Shown one piece after another: positions 1-10,301 of a DNA stretch of 60,147 bases (the first letter of the stretch is position 1; each line of letters opens with the position of its first letter). This DNA is from an uncultured Clostridia bacterium (GTDB lineage: Bacteria > Bacillota > Clostridia > Christensenellales > Borkfalkiaceae), in NCBI GenBank assembly GCA_947630605.1, contig CANRIO010000003.1, positions 1-60,147 of the forward strand. The letters run 5' to 3'. The notes beneath the pieces were generated by a model. That model worked only from the letters and a program-made list of their open reading frames with translations, did not search any database and was not told the DNA's origin. Position numbers and translations under genes: made by a program.

Positions 1-471
1 CGACAAGCTACTTCGGGGCTTTGCCCCTCGTGCCGCCCTTCGACGACGATCAGAACGTGCGGGCGGGGCAGCATGACGCGGGGGCCCCTCATCTTGAACG
101 AAGTGAGGAGATCCCCTCTCAATGTGGCAAGGCGGGTTTGTAGGGGCCTCCTCCGCGCCTTCGGCGCGTCGAGATGAGGAGAAAGCGCGCGGCGTCGAGA
201 TGAGGGAAAAGAGGCGTGACGCTAGGCGCCATTGGAAGCAAAGGGGATTTGCGTCATTCTGCCCCGCGCGAAGCTTCTATTTGTAGACTAAGCGCGGCAC
301 GAGCGCCTTGGCGCGAAGTAGCCGACGGGGTTTATAAGGCTTTCCATGGGGTAACTCTCCGAAGAATCCCCTAAATGAAAACGCGGACTTACGTTTTAGG
401 GGATGCTTCGACAAGCTCAGCATGACGCGGTTTCACGACGAAGTATTTCGACGCCTATACGCGATTCGCTC
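1..471. repeat. Mosaic intergenic repeat block (copy 1)
   Basis: Contains 'gatgcttcgacaagctcagcatgacgcgg' (~402-430), 'atcccctctcaatgtggcaaggcgggtttgtaggggcctcctccgcgcc...gcgtcgagatgaggagaaa' (~111-193) and 'ctccgaagaatccc' modules that recur at 6.2-6.6, 8.0-8.4 and 19.7-20.2 kb. Confidence 0.75.
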
Positions 472-474
472 GTT

Positions 475-3400
475 TTAAGCAAGCGTAATTCGGTCGGAGA
501 CGGAGCGGACGAACACCCCCTTCTCCTCCCCATAAGAGATGCAGTCGCGGAGGAACACGAGGGCGCGTTCGGTCGGACGGATCTCGCGGAAGACGCCCGA
601 GACGACGGCGGCGACCTCGTCCATATAGAGGGCGACCCGATCCTCGAGCGCGCCCTTCACGAGGGAGACGACCTCATAGACGGTGAAGTCCTCCTCGTTC
701 TTTCTCACGGAAGGAGCCTCCCCTTCCACGCGGAATCTTCCCAGCTGGATGGCGCGGGGAGTGCGGTAGAAGTAGTCCACGCCCATCGCACGGTCGCGGT
801 TGAAGCCGCAGGAATCGATGAGTGCGTCGAGGCGGGCCTCCACCTTGGAACCGCTCCGCTCGATGCCGAAGCTCTGCAGACAGCGTTTGCGCAAAAAGGC
901 GCGGGAGATGGGCTCTTCGCTCGCGACGATCTCCTTGAGACGGGCGACGATGGCGGGGTCATGTTCTCCGCCCGTGACGAAGGCGGACGTTTCGCTCGCC
1001 GTCGCCTTGACGGTCTTATAGGGCCGCTTATACTTGGAGAGCCACGCGTCCCCCCGCTTTTCATCCCCCGTGAGGCGGTCTAAAACGTCCTTGATGCGCT
1101 TGAGCTCGCGCTTGGGGTTGTTGTAGTAATTGACGGTGTTGAGGCGGAGGATGTTCCAATTCCCCCGCTTGAGCGTCTGCACCTGCAGGATGTTTCTGTC
1201 CTTGACGGAGAAATGATTGGGCCCGTCGCAGAGGATTCCGAGGATGAAGCGGCGCTTGTTCCTCGGGTCGATGACGGCGACGTCCACCTTGAAGTCGGAG
1301 GCGCCCACATCCGAGCGGCAGTCATAGCCGTAGCCCGCGAGCTCGGCGGCGATGAACTTGCCGATGCCCGTCCCCGTGCGCACCGTGTCCGACTTGACCG
1401 CGAGCATGGTGCGGCCCTTTTCCGCAAATTCCAAAAATGCCTTGAGCCCCGCGACCCCCTTTGAAGAGGTCCTGTTGAGGTCGATCATGGCGGAGGTCAT
1501 CGTGGAGAAGACGAGCATCTCCTCCCTTGCACGCGAGACGGCGACGTTGAGCCGCCGCCATCCGCCCGCCTGGTTGAGGGGGCCGAAGTTGAGGGAGACG
1601 CGGCCGAGACGGTCGGGGCCGTAGCAGACGGAAAAGAGGATGATGTCGCGCTCGTCCCCCTGCACATTCTCGAGGTTCTTGACAAAGAGCGGTTCCTCCC
1701 GTTCATAGGCGGCGCTCTCGAGGCCGAGGCGGACGATCTCCTTGGAGAGCGTCTTTTCGATGTCCTCCTGCTGTGCGCTCGAGAAGGTGACGATGCCCAT
1801 GCTCGAGCGGGAGAGGACGGGGTCGGCAAGCCTTCTTGTGACCTCTGCGACGAGGGCCTCCGTCTCGGCGCGGTTGCGCTTTGTGAAGCCGCGGTCGTAT
1901 GTCCCGTTCACATGGATGAACTTCACCTTGCTCTCCAGCCCGTCGGGGGAAGGGAAGGTGCAGAGGCGGTTGTCATAATACATGCCGTTGGAGAAGGCGA
2001 TGAGGCTCTCGTGCTTGCTCCTGTAGTGCCAGAGGAGATGCCGCTCGGGCATGCCGAGGGCGAGGCAGTCGTCGAGCACGCTCTCGAGGTCTTCATTCTC
2101 GAGGTCGTCCTCATCGGTATATGCCGCATGGAAGAAGGAGGTCGGCGGGAGCTGTTTGGGGTCGCCCACGACGATAGCGGCCTTGGCCCTTGCGATCGCG
2201 CCCACCGCTTCCGCCGTCAGCATCTGGGAGGCCTCGTCGAAGATGACGAGGTCGAAGGCGTCCGCGGTCGGCTGGAGATACTGTGCGACCGTGATGGGGC
2301 TCATGAGAAGGCAGGGACAGAGCACCGCGGAGAGTGCGGGCAGTTCGGCGAGCATCGTGCGGATGCCCGAGCCGCGCAGATTGCTGCGTGCAAAGCGGTT
2401 GAAGGCGGCCAGCTCCAAAGAGAGGCTCCCCTCCTCGTCCTCAGCGGGAAGGCGGGATAGAAGCGTCTCGCGGATGAGCGTGCGCGTCAGCTTTCCGTAC
2501 TCCTCCCATGCGAGGCGGAATTTCTCCACCGTGTCCTCCAAAGTCCCCACCGTCATGCGGGAGAGGGCGGCATCCTGCGGGATGGTGATCTCGAGGAAGT
2601 TCTTATAGACGTTCTTCTCGAAGCCCGCGAGGACGTTCTCCACCTTGAGGCGGCCGCTCTCGAGGGAATCGGAGATAAAATTGAGCCCGAGAGAGGCGAG
2701 CTTTTTCGCCGTCGCACGGTACATGCACCAATTGGGGAGCATGTCGACGTTGTCGATGAGGGCGGAGGCCTTCGTGTAGAAGTAGTCCAGAGCGTCCTCC
2801 CCCTTCACCTTCTCGCGGCTGCCGTGCGTGATCTTCATGAAGCTGTCCTCCGCCGCGAAGTAGGCGTCCGAGGCCTTCAGAAAGCCCTCAAGCACGGGCA
2901 TGGTATAGCCGTTTGCCGCGCGGATACACATTCCGTTGAATGCGTCCGCATTGAAGTCGAGGAAGGCTTCATTGGCGAGGGCGTGCAGTTTGTAGAGTTT
3001 CTCGAGGAACTCCCCGCGCTTTTTGAAGATGATGTGCCCCGTGCGGTCGCAGAAGGCGGAGGAGAGCTTCGTATTCGTGCGGATGCGCCCCACGGCGCCG
3101 TCGATGTCGACGAGCGTCTGCAAAAATTTGGGGACATCCTCATCGTTGAGTTCGTGGATGGCGACCTTTGCGAGCTTCTTTGCCGCCGCCCGCGCCGCCT
3201 TCGAAAGCTTCCAATCGCCGCCGCCCTCGAGCAGTTTCGCGACCTCCGCCGCGTCGTCGAGGTCGACGAGGGAGCGGAAGTTCTTGAAGTAGTAGGCAAG
3301 GCAGGTGTCCAGCCTGCGGTTGGCGTTGTAGAAGAGGTAGAAGGCCCCCTCCTCCTGCCCCGCAAAATACTTTTTGCACTCGCCCGAAGAGAGGATCTTC

Positions 3401-6069
3401 GCGATCTCCGCAAGGGAGAGAAGTTTCTTCCGCGTGAGGGTGGAGACGCGCTGGCGGTAGAATTCGAGGAAGAGGGCAAGATAGGAGCGCAGATGCTTGA
3501 TCTCGGTGAGGACGACCTCCGAAGCGCAGAGGATGCGGTCGCGCACTTCCTGCGAATATTCGGTGAGATTGACGTTCTCGAAGGGGGAATTGAAGACCCC
3601 GCCGCACTCCTTTGCCGCCGCCGCCGCAGAGAGGATCATGCTCTTGCAGCGGGAGAGTTTTTCCTCGGTGAGGGTGTCGTAGAAGGCGGTCTCGATGTCG
3701 AGGATGTCGGGCGCGGTCTTGTTTTCGAGATAGCCGAGCACCGCCCCGTAGACGGAGATGCCGAGACGGCGTTTTTTGTGCAACGCCTCCATCGGCTCCT
3801 TGAGCTCCTCGCGGAGGGCGACGAGCTCTCTCGTCTTCTCGCCGAAGCCCGCCTCCCGCGCCTTCCCGCCGAGGCCGAGCGTCGCCTCCATGCGGCGGAG
3901 GACATCCCCTTTGTCCGTCTTGTTGGAGTGCAGCTCGAGGCAGAATTCGCCGATGCCGATCGCGTCCAAACGCTTTTTGACGACGTCGAGCGCGGCCTTC
4001 TTTTCGGCGACGAAGATGACGCGTTTGCCCCGCATGAGGGCGTTTGCGATGATATTGGTGATGGTCTGGCTCTTGCCCGTCCCGGGAGGGCCGTGGAGCA
4101 CAAAGGAGGCACCCGTGTTCGCGAGGGAGATCGCAGAGAACTGCGAACTGTCGGCGGGGAGCGGGAGAAGCACTTCCTCGGGATCCGCCGCATCCTCCTC
4201 CGCCGCGGCGGGCGTCTTGCGCCGCTCCGCCCTTCCCGCGAGAAGGTTCGCCACGTTCTCATTCTTCTTGAGGGCGCCGATGTGGGTGCGGATGTCGTTC
4301 CAAAGGAGGAATCTCTGGAAGGAGAAGGCCGCGACGAAGGCGTCCTCCACGACCTCCCAGCCCTTCATGCTCGCCGTCTCGGCACGCACCATGGCCACGA
4401 TCTCGGAGATCTTGAGGGCGGAGACGTCCCCGCCGAGGCCGCGGATGTCGATGTTGAATTCCCGCTTCAGAAATTCGAGCAGGGTGGCGTTGACCAAAAA
4501 GCCCTCCTCCCCCGCCGTGAGGGAGAAGTCCTCGTTGCCCTTCGCACGGGTGATCCCGACGGGGACGAGAACGAGGGGGGCGAACTTGGGCAGGCCGTCC
4601 TCGCGGCTCACATATTTGAGGAAGCCGAGGGCGAGATAGAGGATCTTCGCGCCCGACTCCTCCCCCGCCTCACGGTTCTTGCGGATGAGCTTTAGGGCGG
4701 TCTCCGACGCCGATTTGACGGGTTCGAGGACGCGCAGCACCCCCTTTCGCTGTTCGAGGGCGATGAGCGCCTTCTTCTGCGGGGAGATCTCCGCCCCGAT
4801 CTTTGCCTCCTCGCCGCCCGCTTTGAGCTTCATGCTCCCCTCCTCCATGAGGCGGGAATAGAGCATGTCGCACCCCGCGGAGGAGAGGTGCAGGGCGTTC
4901 TTGCCCGTAAAGACGAGCAAAGCGTTCTTGCCCGTGAGGTCCAAAAGCCTTCGCTCCCACTGCTTGTTCTTGGGCTGTTTGCCGTCGAGCCTGAGCCCCT
5001 TGAAGACGGGAAGAGGCGTGGGAGAGCCGTCCTCCTGTTCGTTTTCGTAAACTTCATAGCCGTCGAGGCCCTTCCCGCGGGTCGGGCAGACGGGGATCCC
5101 GCCCATGCGGCAGCGCTTCACATCCACGAAGATGTCGAAGTGCTCCTCCTTGAGCTTGGCGCGGAAGTGGTGTTCGGAGGGCGTGAAGAGCGCATTGCTG
5201 TCCACAAAGAGATCGGCGGCGTCGAAGAAGCAGAGATTGTTGATGCCGTCTGCGACGTATTTGGAGACGATGTCGCCGTCGTCGGTGACGGGGTCCAAAA
5301 AGCAGGTATCATACAGCCATGCGCCCACGCCGACGCTCTTTTTGCCGAGGGCGATGACGGGGTGCAGGCCCGCCCCCTCGATACAGCCCGCCGCGAGCAG
5401 GGCGATCTGGAAGAGGGAGGCGCTCCTCCCCTTTAAGACGGAGCCCTCCTTGGCGGCAGAGATCGGCTGCGTCAGATCGCATGCCTCCTCCGAGATACCG
5501 TGCGCCTTGACGGAGGCATAGACGGCGGCGACGATCTGCCGCACGGTGTTCTTATCCGTCCCCGTGTAGCCGTAAAATTCGGCGTCCGCCCTCCACCGCT
5601 TGAGCCTTCTCCCCGCATCCGTTAAAATGACGGAACAGTCGGGAAGGCGGGGCCGCACGAAGCAGGCGACGCGCTCGGCATTGCCCGTTATCCCCTCCCA
5701 TACGTCGAAGGGAAGCACGGTGAGCTGCGTCTCGGCGGAGGCGACGACTTTATTTTCGTGGCGGGCGGCAACGTTTACCGTGACAGAGCGAAATTCGCTG
5801 TTTTCGGCGAGATACAGCGGAGAAAAGATGCCGCTCTGCTCGATGCGGACGGTGCTTTCGAAGGGAACCTCCACGCTCTTTTCGAAGGGTAGAAGAAGGC
5901 CCCCCTCCGAGGTCGCCGAAACGGTGAGGGGAAGCGCCTCCTCGAAGGTGCTCCTGATACGGATGGACGCGGGCGTCGCGAGGAGATAGTCGAGATACCC
6001 GACATACTTCGGAAAGCGAAGGTCGAGCGTCACTTTTTCATCGATACGGATCTTCTTTTTTACTGCCAT
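475..6069 (-). CDS. Giant SF1-type DNA/RNA helicase (DUF4011/AAA_11-AAA_12 core, MTES_1575-like restriction-endonuclease-fold segment, DUF3320-like C-terminus)
   Basis: 1864-aa ORF; Walker A GPPGTGKSQTITNII, Walker B LVIFDEASQ, motif GDPKQLPPTSFF, C-terminal FKVDVAVIDPRNKRRFILGILCDG. Confidence 0.85.
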   Translation of the reverse strand: MAVKKKIRIDEKVTLDLRFPKYVGYLDYLLATPASIRIRSTFEEALPLTVSATSEGGLLLPFEKSVEVPFESTVRIEQSGIFSPLYLAENSEFRSVTVNVAARHENKVVASAETQLTVLPFDVWEGITGNAERVACFVRPRLPDCSVILTDAGRRLKRWRADAEFYGYTGTDKNTVRQIVAAVYASVKAHGISEEACDLTQPISAAKEGSVLKGRSASLFQIALLAAGCIEGAGLHPVIALGKKSVGVGAWLYDTCFLDPVTDDGDIVSKYVADGINNLCFFDAADLFVDSNALFTPSEHHFRAKLKEEHFDIFVDVKRCRMGGIPVCPTRGKGLDGYEVYENEQEDGSPTPLPVFKGLRLDGKQPKNKQWERRLLDLTGKNALLVFTGKNALHLSSAGCDMLYSRLMEEGSMKLKAGGEEAKIGAEISPQKKALIALEQRKGVLRVLEPVKSASETALKLIRKNREAGEESGAKILYLALGFLKYVSREDGLPKFAPLVLVPVGITRAKGNEDFSLTAGEEGFLVNATLLEFLKREFNIDIRGLGGDVSALKISEIVAMVRAETASMKGWEVVEDAFVAAFSFQRFLLWNDIRTHIGALKKNENVANLLAGRAERRKTPAAAEEDAADPEEVLLPLPADSSQFSAISLANTGASFVLHGPPGTGKSQTITNIIANALMRGKRVIFVAEKKAALDVVKKRLDAIGIGEFCLELHSNKTDKGDVLRRMEATLGLGGKAREAGFGEKTRELVALREELKEPMEALHKKRRLGISVYGAVLGYLENKTAPDILDIETAFYDTLTEEKLSRCKSMILSAAAAAKECGGVFNSPFENVNLTEYSQEVRDRILCASEVVLTEIKHLRSYLALFLEFYRQRVSTLTRKKLLSLAEIAKILSSGECKKYFAGQEEGAFYLFYNANRRLDTCLAYYFKNFRSLVDLDDAAEVAKLLEGGGDWKLSKAARAAAKKLAKVAIHELNDEDVPKFLQTLVDIDGAVGRIRTNTKLSSAFCDRTGHIIFKKRGEFLEKLYKLHALANEAFLDFNADAFNGMCIRAANGYTMPVLEGFLKASDAYFAAEDSFMKITHGSREKVKGEDALDYFYTKASALIDNVDMLPNWCMYRATAKKLASLGLNFISDSLESGRLKVENVLAGFEKNVYKNFLEITIPQDAALSRMTVGTLEDTVEKFRLAWEEYGKLTRTLIRETLLSRLPAEDEEGSLSLELAAFNRFARSNLRGSGIRTMLAELPALSAVLCPCLLMSPITVAQYLQPTADAFDLVIFDEASQMLTAEAVGAIARAKAAIVVGDPKQLPPTSFFHAAYTDEDDLENEDLESVLDDCLALGMPERHLLWHYRSKHESLIAFSNGMYYDNRLCTFPSPDGLESKVKFIHVNGTYDRGFTKRNRAETEALVAEVTRRLADPVLSRSSMGIVTFSSAQQEDIEKTLSKEIVRLGLESAAYEREEPLFVKNLENVQGDERDIILFSVCYGPDRLGRVSLNFGPLNQAGGWRRLNVAVSRAREEMLVFSTMTSAMIDLNRTSSKGVAGLKAFLEFAEKGRTMLAVKSDTVRTGTGIGKFIAAELAGYGYDCRSDVGASDFKVDVAVIDPRNKRRFILGILCDGPNHFSVKDRNILQVQTLKRGNWNILRLNTVNYYNNPKRELKRIKDVLDRLTGDEKRGDAWLSKYKRPYKTVKATASETSAFVTGGEHDPAIVARLKEIVASEEPISRAFLRKRCLQSFGIERSGSKVEARLDALIDSCGFNRDRAMGVDYFYRTPRAIQLGRFRVEGEAPSVRKNEEDFTVYEVVSLVKGALEDRVALYMDEVAAVVSGVFREIRPTERALVFLRDCISYGEEKGVFVRSVSDRITLA

Positions 6070-6184
6070 AAATTTCCCTCCCGCTTATGTCGCGGGTCAA
6101 TTATGCGATATGTTTACGATTATTATACCATTTCCGCGCGCGAAATGCAACCCTCCCGCCCCGCCCGAAAAAAATTTTTCTTGC

Positions 6185-6600
6185 GCCCCACCTCAGTCGC
6201 GCGGAGCGTGACAGCTCCTCCCCGAGGAGAAGCTTTGGGGGAGAAAAAATAAAATGAAATACGTAAAACGGCTTCCCCGTCGAAGGGCGGCACGAGGGGC
6301 ATCGCCCCGAAGTAGCCGATACGGCTATACGGCTGTCCGACCAAGCCCCTCTCCGAAGAATCCCGAGGTACGAAGTCCGAAAAATAAGGTGATGCTTCGA
6401 CAGGCTACTTCGTGCCGACCTTCGATAAATAATAGAAGCCGCGGTCGGGGCAGCATGACGATATTGGGAACGGTGTGCTGTTTATCAAAGTCACCGTTTT
6501 CATCCTCGGGATGCTTCGGGAATTTCTCGCGTGGACTTCGTAATTACATGGTCGGCTCAGCATGACGCGGGTGTTCTCGCCCGCGCATGAAAAGTGCGCC
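6185..6600. repeat. Mosaic intergenic repeat block (copy 2)
   Basis: 'ctgtttatcaaagtcaccgttttcatcctcgggatgcttcgggaatttctcgcgtggacttcgtaattacatggtcggctcagcatgacgcgg' is near-identical to 19.90-20.02 kb. Confidence 0.75.
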
Positions 6601-6690
6601 TCAGGACGCGGTTCACCCCAAAGAACGGCGCCAGAGCAAACAAAATGGCGTAGTTCTTGGAATAAAATAATGTCGAAAAGGGGGAAGTTT

Positions 6691-7131
6691 ATGGAGAATA
6701 TGTCGATTTTTTCGGAGAGGCTCAAGGAGTTGATGGCGGAGCGGGAGATACGTTCGGAGACACTCGCACGGGAGACGCACATTGCGGGCTCCTCCATCCG
6801 TTCGTGGCTGCGCGGGGATTCCTTCCCCACCTTTTCAAGCGCGGTAAAACTTGCCGACTTTTTCTCTTGTTCCCTCGACTATCTCGCGGGGCTTTCCGAC
6901 AAGTTCGAGAGCGTTTCGCCGCGGCCGCTCCCGCCCTTCTATCCCCGCCTTCGCCATATCATGGAGGAGCAGGGCGTGACGCGGTTTTGGGTCACCGAAC
7001 ACACGCACATCAAGGACGCGTTTTTCACAAATTGGTCGCACGGGCAACTGCCCATCCTGCCCACCCTCTCGGCGCTTGCAAGCTGTCTGAATGTCTCGCT
7101 GGACTACCTCGTCGGAAGAACGGATTATTGA
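6691..7131 (+). CDS. XRE-family regulator with two HTH-like units
   Basis: MENMSIFSERLKELMAEREIRSETLARETHIAGSSIRSWLRGDSFPTFSSAVKLADFFSCSLDYLAGLS followed by a second HTH-like unit ending LNVSLDYLVGRTDY; start chosen inside the 6562 ORF. Confidence 0.7.
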   Translation: MENMSIFSERLKELMAEREIRSETLARETHIAGSSIRSWLRGDSFPTFSSAVKLADFFSCSLDYLAGLSDKFESVSPRPLPPFYPRLRHIMEEQGVTRFWVTEHTHIKDAFFTNWSHGQLPILPTLSALASCLNVSLDYLVGRTDY

Positions 7132-7327
7132 TATACAGCGAGAAGCTCAACCCTCATGACGCGGGGATGAAAAAACAGTGCTCTCACAGGGGTAGAGGGC
7201 GTGCAAGCGATCGTGTCGCCTTAAAGTCTTTCGTACCGCTTGACAGGGAAAAAAGTTTTCTCTATGATAAAATCGCTCTGCGCGGATATGTCCATACATA
7301 TATCACCCTGCGAGCGGAGGAGAAAAC

Positions 7328-7987
7328 ATGGAATTTTCCGAAAAACTCAAACTTATGCGGAAGGAAGCCAACCTCACGCAGGAGGGACTCGCCCAAAAGC
7401 TGCACGTCACGCGGCAGGCGGTCTCCAACTATGAACAGGGGCGTGGATACCCTTCCATCGAGATCCTCGTGTCGATCACGGAGCTGTTCAAAGTTTCCCT
7501 CGACGAACTTCTGTCCGCAAATGCCGTGCGAAGGCAAGCGCGGCTCGTGTTTGCCCTTCTCGCCGAAGCATGCATCTGCATCTTTGTCGCGGTACTCGCG
7601 ATATATTTTCGCGCCCAACGGGAGGAGGTGGATATTCTCTTTCTCATGGCGATCGCGTTCGCCTTCTTCTTCCCCGTGCTCGCCGCACTGATCGGCGCTA
7701 TGATGCAGATCTTCCCGCCCAAGCGGAACAAACTCATCGGCTACCGCACGCGGCGGTCGATGCAGAGCGACACGGCCTGGGGCTTTGCGCAAGCGGCGAC
7801 GGCGGAGATGTTCTGCAAGGTCGCGATAATGATGTTCGCCGTGACCGCCGTATATGCGATCATAGCAATTTTCTTGCATGGCATCGCGGACATGGTAGTC
7901 CTTGTTTCGCTCTCGGCGATATTCATCGCAGCCCTCATCGCCGTGGTCTGTATCGTCGAATGCAAGCTCAAAAAACTGTTCGGCTGA
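7328..7987 (+). CDS. XRE-family HTH protein with membrane-spanning C-terminal half
   Basis: MEFSEKLKLMRKEANLTQEGLAQKLHVTRQAVSNYEQGRGYPSIEILVSITELFKVSLDELL then hydrophobic helices; RBS gagcggagg upstream. Confidence 0.85.
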   Translation: MEFSEKLKLMRKEANLTQEGLAQKLHVTRQAVSNYEQGRGYPSIEILVSITELFKVSLDELLSANAVRRQARLVFALLAEACICIFVAVLAIYFRAQREEVDILFLMAIAFAFFFPVLAALIGAMMQIFPPKRNKLIGYRTRRSMQSDTAWGFAQAATAEMFCKVAIMMFAVTAVYAIIAIFLHGIADMVVLVSLSAIFIAALIAVVCIVECKLKKLFG

Positions 7988-8014
7988 ATTTTGGGATCAA
8001 ACAGTGTTCTAAAA

Positions 8015-8365
8015 TTCGTCACCCTGAGCGCAGTCGAAGGGTCACATCATTTTTGTGCTAAGGCGATGCTTCGACAGGCTCAGCATGACGCGTGGGCCCT
8101 GCCCTCATTCCGAGGCGAAGCCGAGGGAATCCCCTCTCAATGTGCCGACGTGGGCCTGTAGGGGTCTCCTCCGCGCCTTTTTGGCGCGTCGAGATGAGGA
8201 GAAATATTACGGCGTCGAGATGAGGAGAAAACATGGAGTCCGTCTTTGGGTTACCGTTAAAACGCGGAGAAGCAAGCGGACTTACGTTAAGGGGATCCTT
8301 CGAGGAATTTCTTGCGAGGACTACGTATAATCTTGGTCGGCTCAGGATGACGCACATCTTCGACA
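8015..8365. repeat. Mosaic intergenic repeat block (copy 3)
   Basis: 'gatgcttcgacaggctcagcatgacgcg', 'atcccctctcaatgtgccgacgtgggcctgtaggggtctcctccgcgcc', repeated 'ggcgtcgagatgaggagaaa'. Confidence 0.75.
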
Positions 8366-8403
8366 AAGTATTGCGCAGCTTATCTGCGTTTCGTCATATG
8401 AAA

Positions 8404-8430
8404 ATGCCGCCTGGGAAAGGCGGCGTTTCA
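8404..8430 (-). terminator. Hairpin downstream of the yraN operon
   Basis: GCCGCC tttccca GGCGGC ATTTTC on the minus strand. Confidence 0.6.
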
Positions 8431-8434
8431 CTAT

Positions 8435-8797
8435 TCAGATAAAAGCGTTCTCGAAGTACTCGATCTCGCCGTCCAGAATGGAGGCGACGTCGAAGCGGAC
8501 GGGCATTTCGCGGCGGAGGGTGTTGCAAAAGAAGTTCGCGATCATGCGGTACCGCCGCTGTTTGTCGCGGGTGACGGCCTCGGCGGGGAGCCCGAATGCG
8601 TCCGATTCCCGCGTCTTGACCTCCACGAAGCAGATGTAGCCGTCGGGGCTTCGGGCGACGATGTCCGCCTCCCCGAAGGGGGTGGTATAGTTGCGCTTTA
8701 AGAGCTTATATCCGTGCTTTTTGAGATATTTACAGGCTAAGGTCTCTCCTTGCCGTCCCAGAAGTTTTTTACGAAAGTCCTTCTGTGAATTTTGCAT
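8435..8797 (-). CDS. yraN: YraN/UPF0102 family nuclease-fold protein
   Basis: GRQGETLACKYLKKHGYKLLKRNYTTPFGEADIVARSPDGYICFVEVKTR. Confidence 0.9.
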   Translation of the reverse strand: MQNSQKDFRKKLLGRQGETLACKYLKKHGYKLLKRNYTTPFGEADIVARSPDGYICFVEVKTRESDAFGLPAEAVTRDKQRRYRMIANFFCNTLRREMPVRFDVASILDGEIEYFENAFI

Positions 8798-9357
8798 ATC
8801 CCCACCTTCTTTATGGCTGCGATGTGTTCGGCCGTCCCGTAGCCCGCGTTCCTTTCAAAACCATACTCTGGGTACTCGGCGGCACGCTCTTCCATGAGTT
8901 TGTCGCGATAGACTTTGGCGAGGATGCTCGCCGCGCCGATGCTGTAGACGAGGGCGTCCCCCTTTATGATGCTCCTCTGCGGGGCCTTAATATCGAGGGT
9001 CATGTTGCCGTCGGTGAGTACCATGTCCGCGGGAAGGGGGAGAGATTCGACGGCGCGCTTCATGCCGAGGCGGGTCGCCTGCAGGATATTCACGGCGTCG
9101 ATGGTCTCTTCGTCCACCTCCTGGATGCAATAGGCGAGGGCGGCCTTTTTGATCTCTTCGGCAAGTTTTTCCCGCTTGCGTTTGGATAGCTTTTTGCTGT
9201 CGTCCACGCCCAAAACGCGCTTCTCGTCCTCGAGGGGCATGATGACGGCGGCGCAGACGACGGGACCGGCAAGCGGTCCGCGGCCCACTTCATCCACCCC
9301 CGCGACGGCGGAAAAGCCCTTCGCGGCGTATTCCCTTTCAAAGGTCGGTATGTCCAT
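8737..9357 (-). CDS. rnhB: Ribonuclease HII
   Basis: VAGVDEVGRGPLAGPVVCAAVIMP; SIGAASILAKVYRDKLMEE. Confidence 0.95.
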   Translation of the reverse strand: MDIPTFEREYAAKGFSAVAGVDEVGRGPLAGPVVCAAVIMPLEDEKRVLGVDDSKKLSKRKREKLAEEIKKAALAYCIQEVDEETIDAVNILQATRLGMKRAVESLPLPADMVLTDGNMTLDIKAPQRSIIKGDALVYSIGAASILAKVYRDKLMEERAAEYPEYGFERNAGYGTAEHIAAIKKVGICKIHRRTFVKNFWDGKERP

Positions 9358-9366
9358 CTTTCCCCC

Positions 9367-10230
9367 CTATAAAAGCCCTGCGGCGCGGAGATCTTCCTCG
9401 CCGTCGAAGGTGACGCGGCCGAGCTTCCCCTTCCGGAGATCGTCGATGAGCGCCCGCTCGCCGCGGTCGTAGTCGAACTCTCCCCCGCGCACGATAAATC
9501 CCCTCTTTTTGCACACCATATCGAGCATTTCGAGGGGAGAAAGTTCCCCCTCGATCGCATACCGCTCAAAGAGTGCGGCGGGATATTTTGCGGAGAGCTC
9601 CTCGAGAAGGCAGAGGGCGATCTCGTCCATGGCGAGGATGTCGTCGTTGATGCTCCCCACAAAGGCGAGCCGACGCGCTAAGGTTTGATTTTCGCAGGAG
9701 GGGGGCATCGTTCCAGGGGTGTCCATGAGTTCGAACGCCCCGCACTTTACCCATTGTTTTCCCCGCGTGACGCCCGCCTTGTCCCCCGTCTGCGCCTTCT
9801 TCCCGCCCGCGAGCAGGTTGATGAGGGTACTCTTCCCCGTATTGGGAATGCCCGCAACGAGGAAGCGGAGAGGGCGTGCGCTCCCCCTTTCCTTGAGCCT
9901 TGCCGCCTTCCCGGAGCAGACCTCCTCCATCGCCTCCCGCAGGATGCGGCCCGAAGAGGACGCGCCCGCGTTTAGCTTGATGACCTTTTTGCCCGCACTT
10001 TTGAGAAGGGAGAGCGTGCGCTCGGTGGCGGAAGGGTCGGCAAGGTCCGCCTTATTGAGAATATAGAGGACGGGCCGTGCGCCCGCATAGCCAAGGAGCC
10101 GCGCATTGAAGCTCGCGGCGGGACAGCGCGCGTCCAAAACGAGGGCGACGGCGTCGCATAGTTTGATGTTTTCCTCCATCATCCGCATGGCCTTCGCCAT
10201 GTGGCCGGGGAACCACGAAATGGTCTTCAC
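9367..10230 (-). CDS. ylqF: Ribosome biogenesis GTPase YlqF/RbgA (GTG start)
   Basis: VKTISWFPGHMAKAMRMMEE; NKADL; GIPNTGKSTLINLL; ELMDTPGTMPP; circularly permuted GTPase order. Confidence 0.92.
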   Translation of the reverse strand: MKTISWFPGHMAKAMRMMEENIKLCDAVALVLDARCPAASFNARLLGYAGARPVLYILNKADLADPSATERTLSLLKSAGKKVIKLNAGASSSGRILREAMEEVCSGKAARLKERGSARPLRFLVAGIPNTGKSTLINLLAGGKKAQTGDKAGVTRGKQWVKCGAFELMDTPGTMPPSCENQTLARRLAFVGSINDDILAMDEIALCLLEELSAKYPAALFERYAIEGELSPLEMLDMVCKKRGFIVRGGEFDYDRGERALIDDLRKGKLGRVTFDGEEDLRAAGLL

Positions 10231-10301
10231 GCATTGCCTTCCTTGGGAGGTTTTCGTATCTTTCGAACAAAAATGAGGCACCCATGTCCGAGGCATGGGG
10301 T

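Noticed and set aside
2824-4695. Long plus-strand ORF (623 aa) opposite the giant helicase
   Set aside because: Antisense shadow of a strongly supported CDS in GC-rich DNA; low-complexity E/R/L-rich translation with no motif
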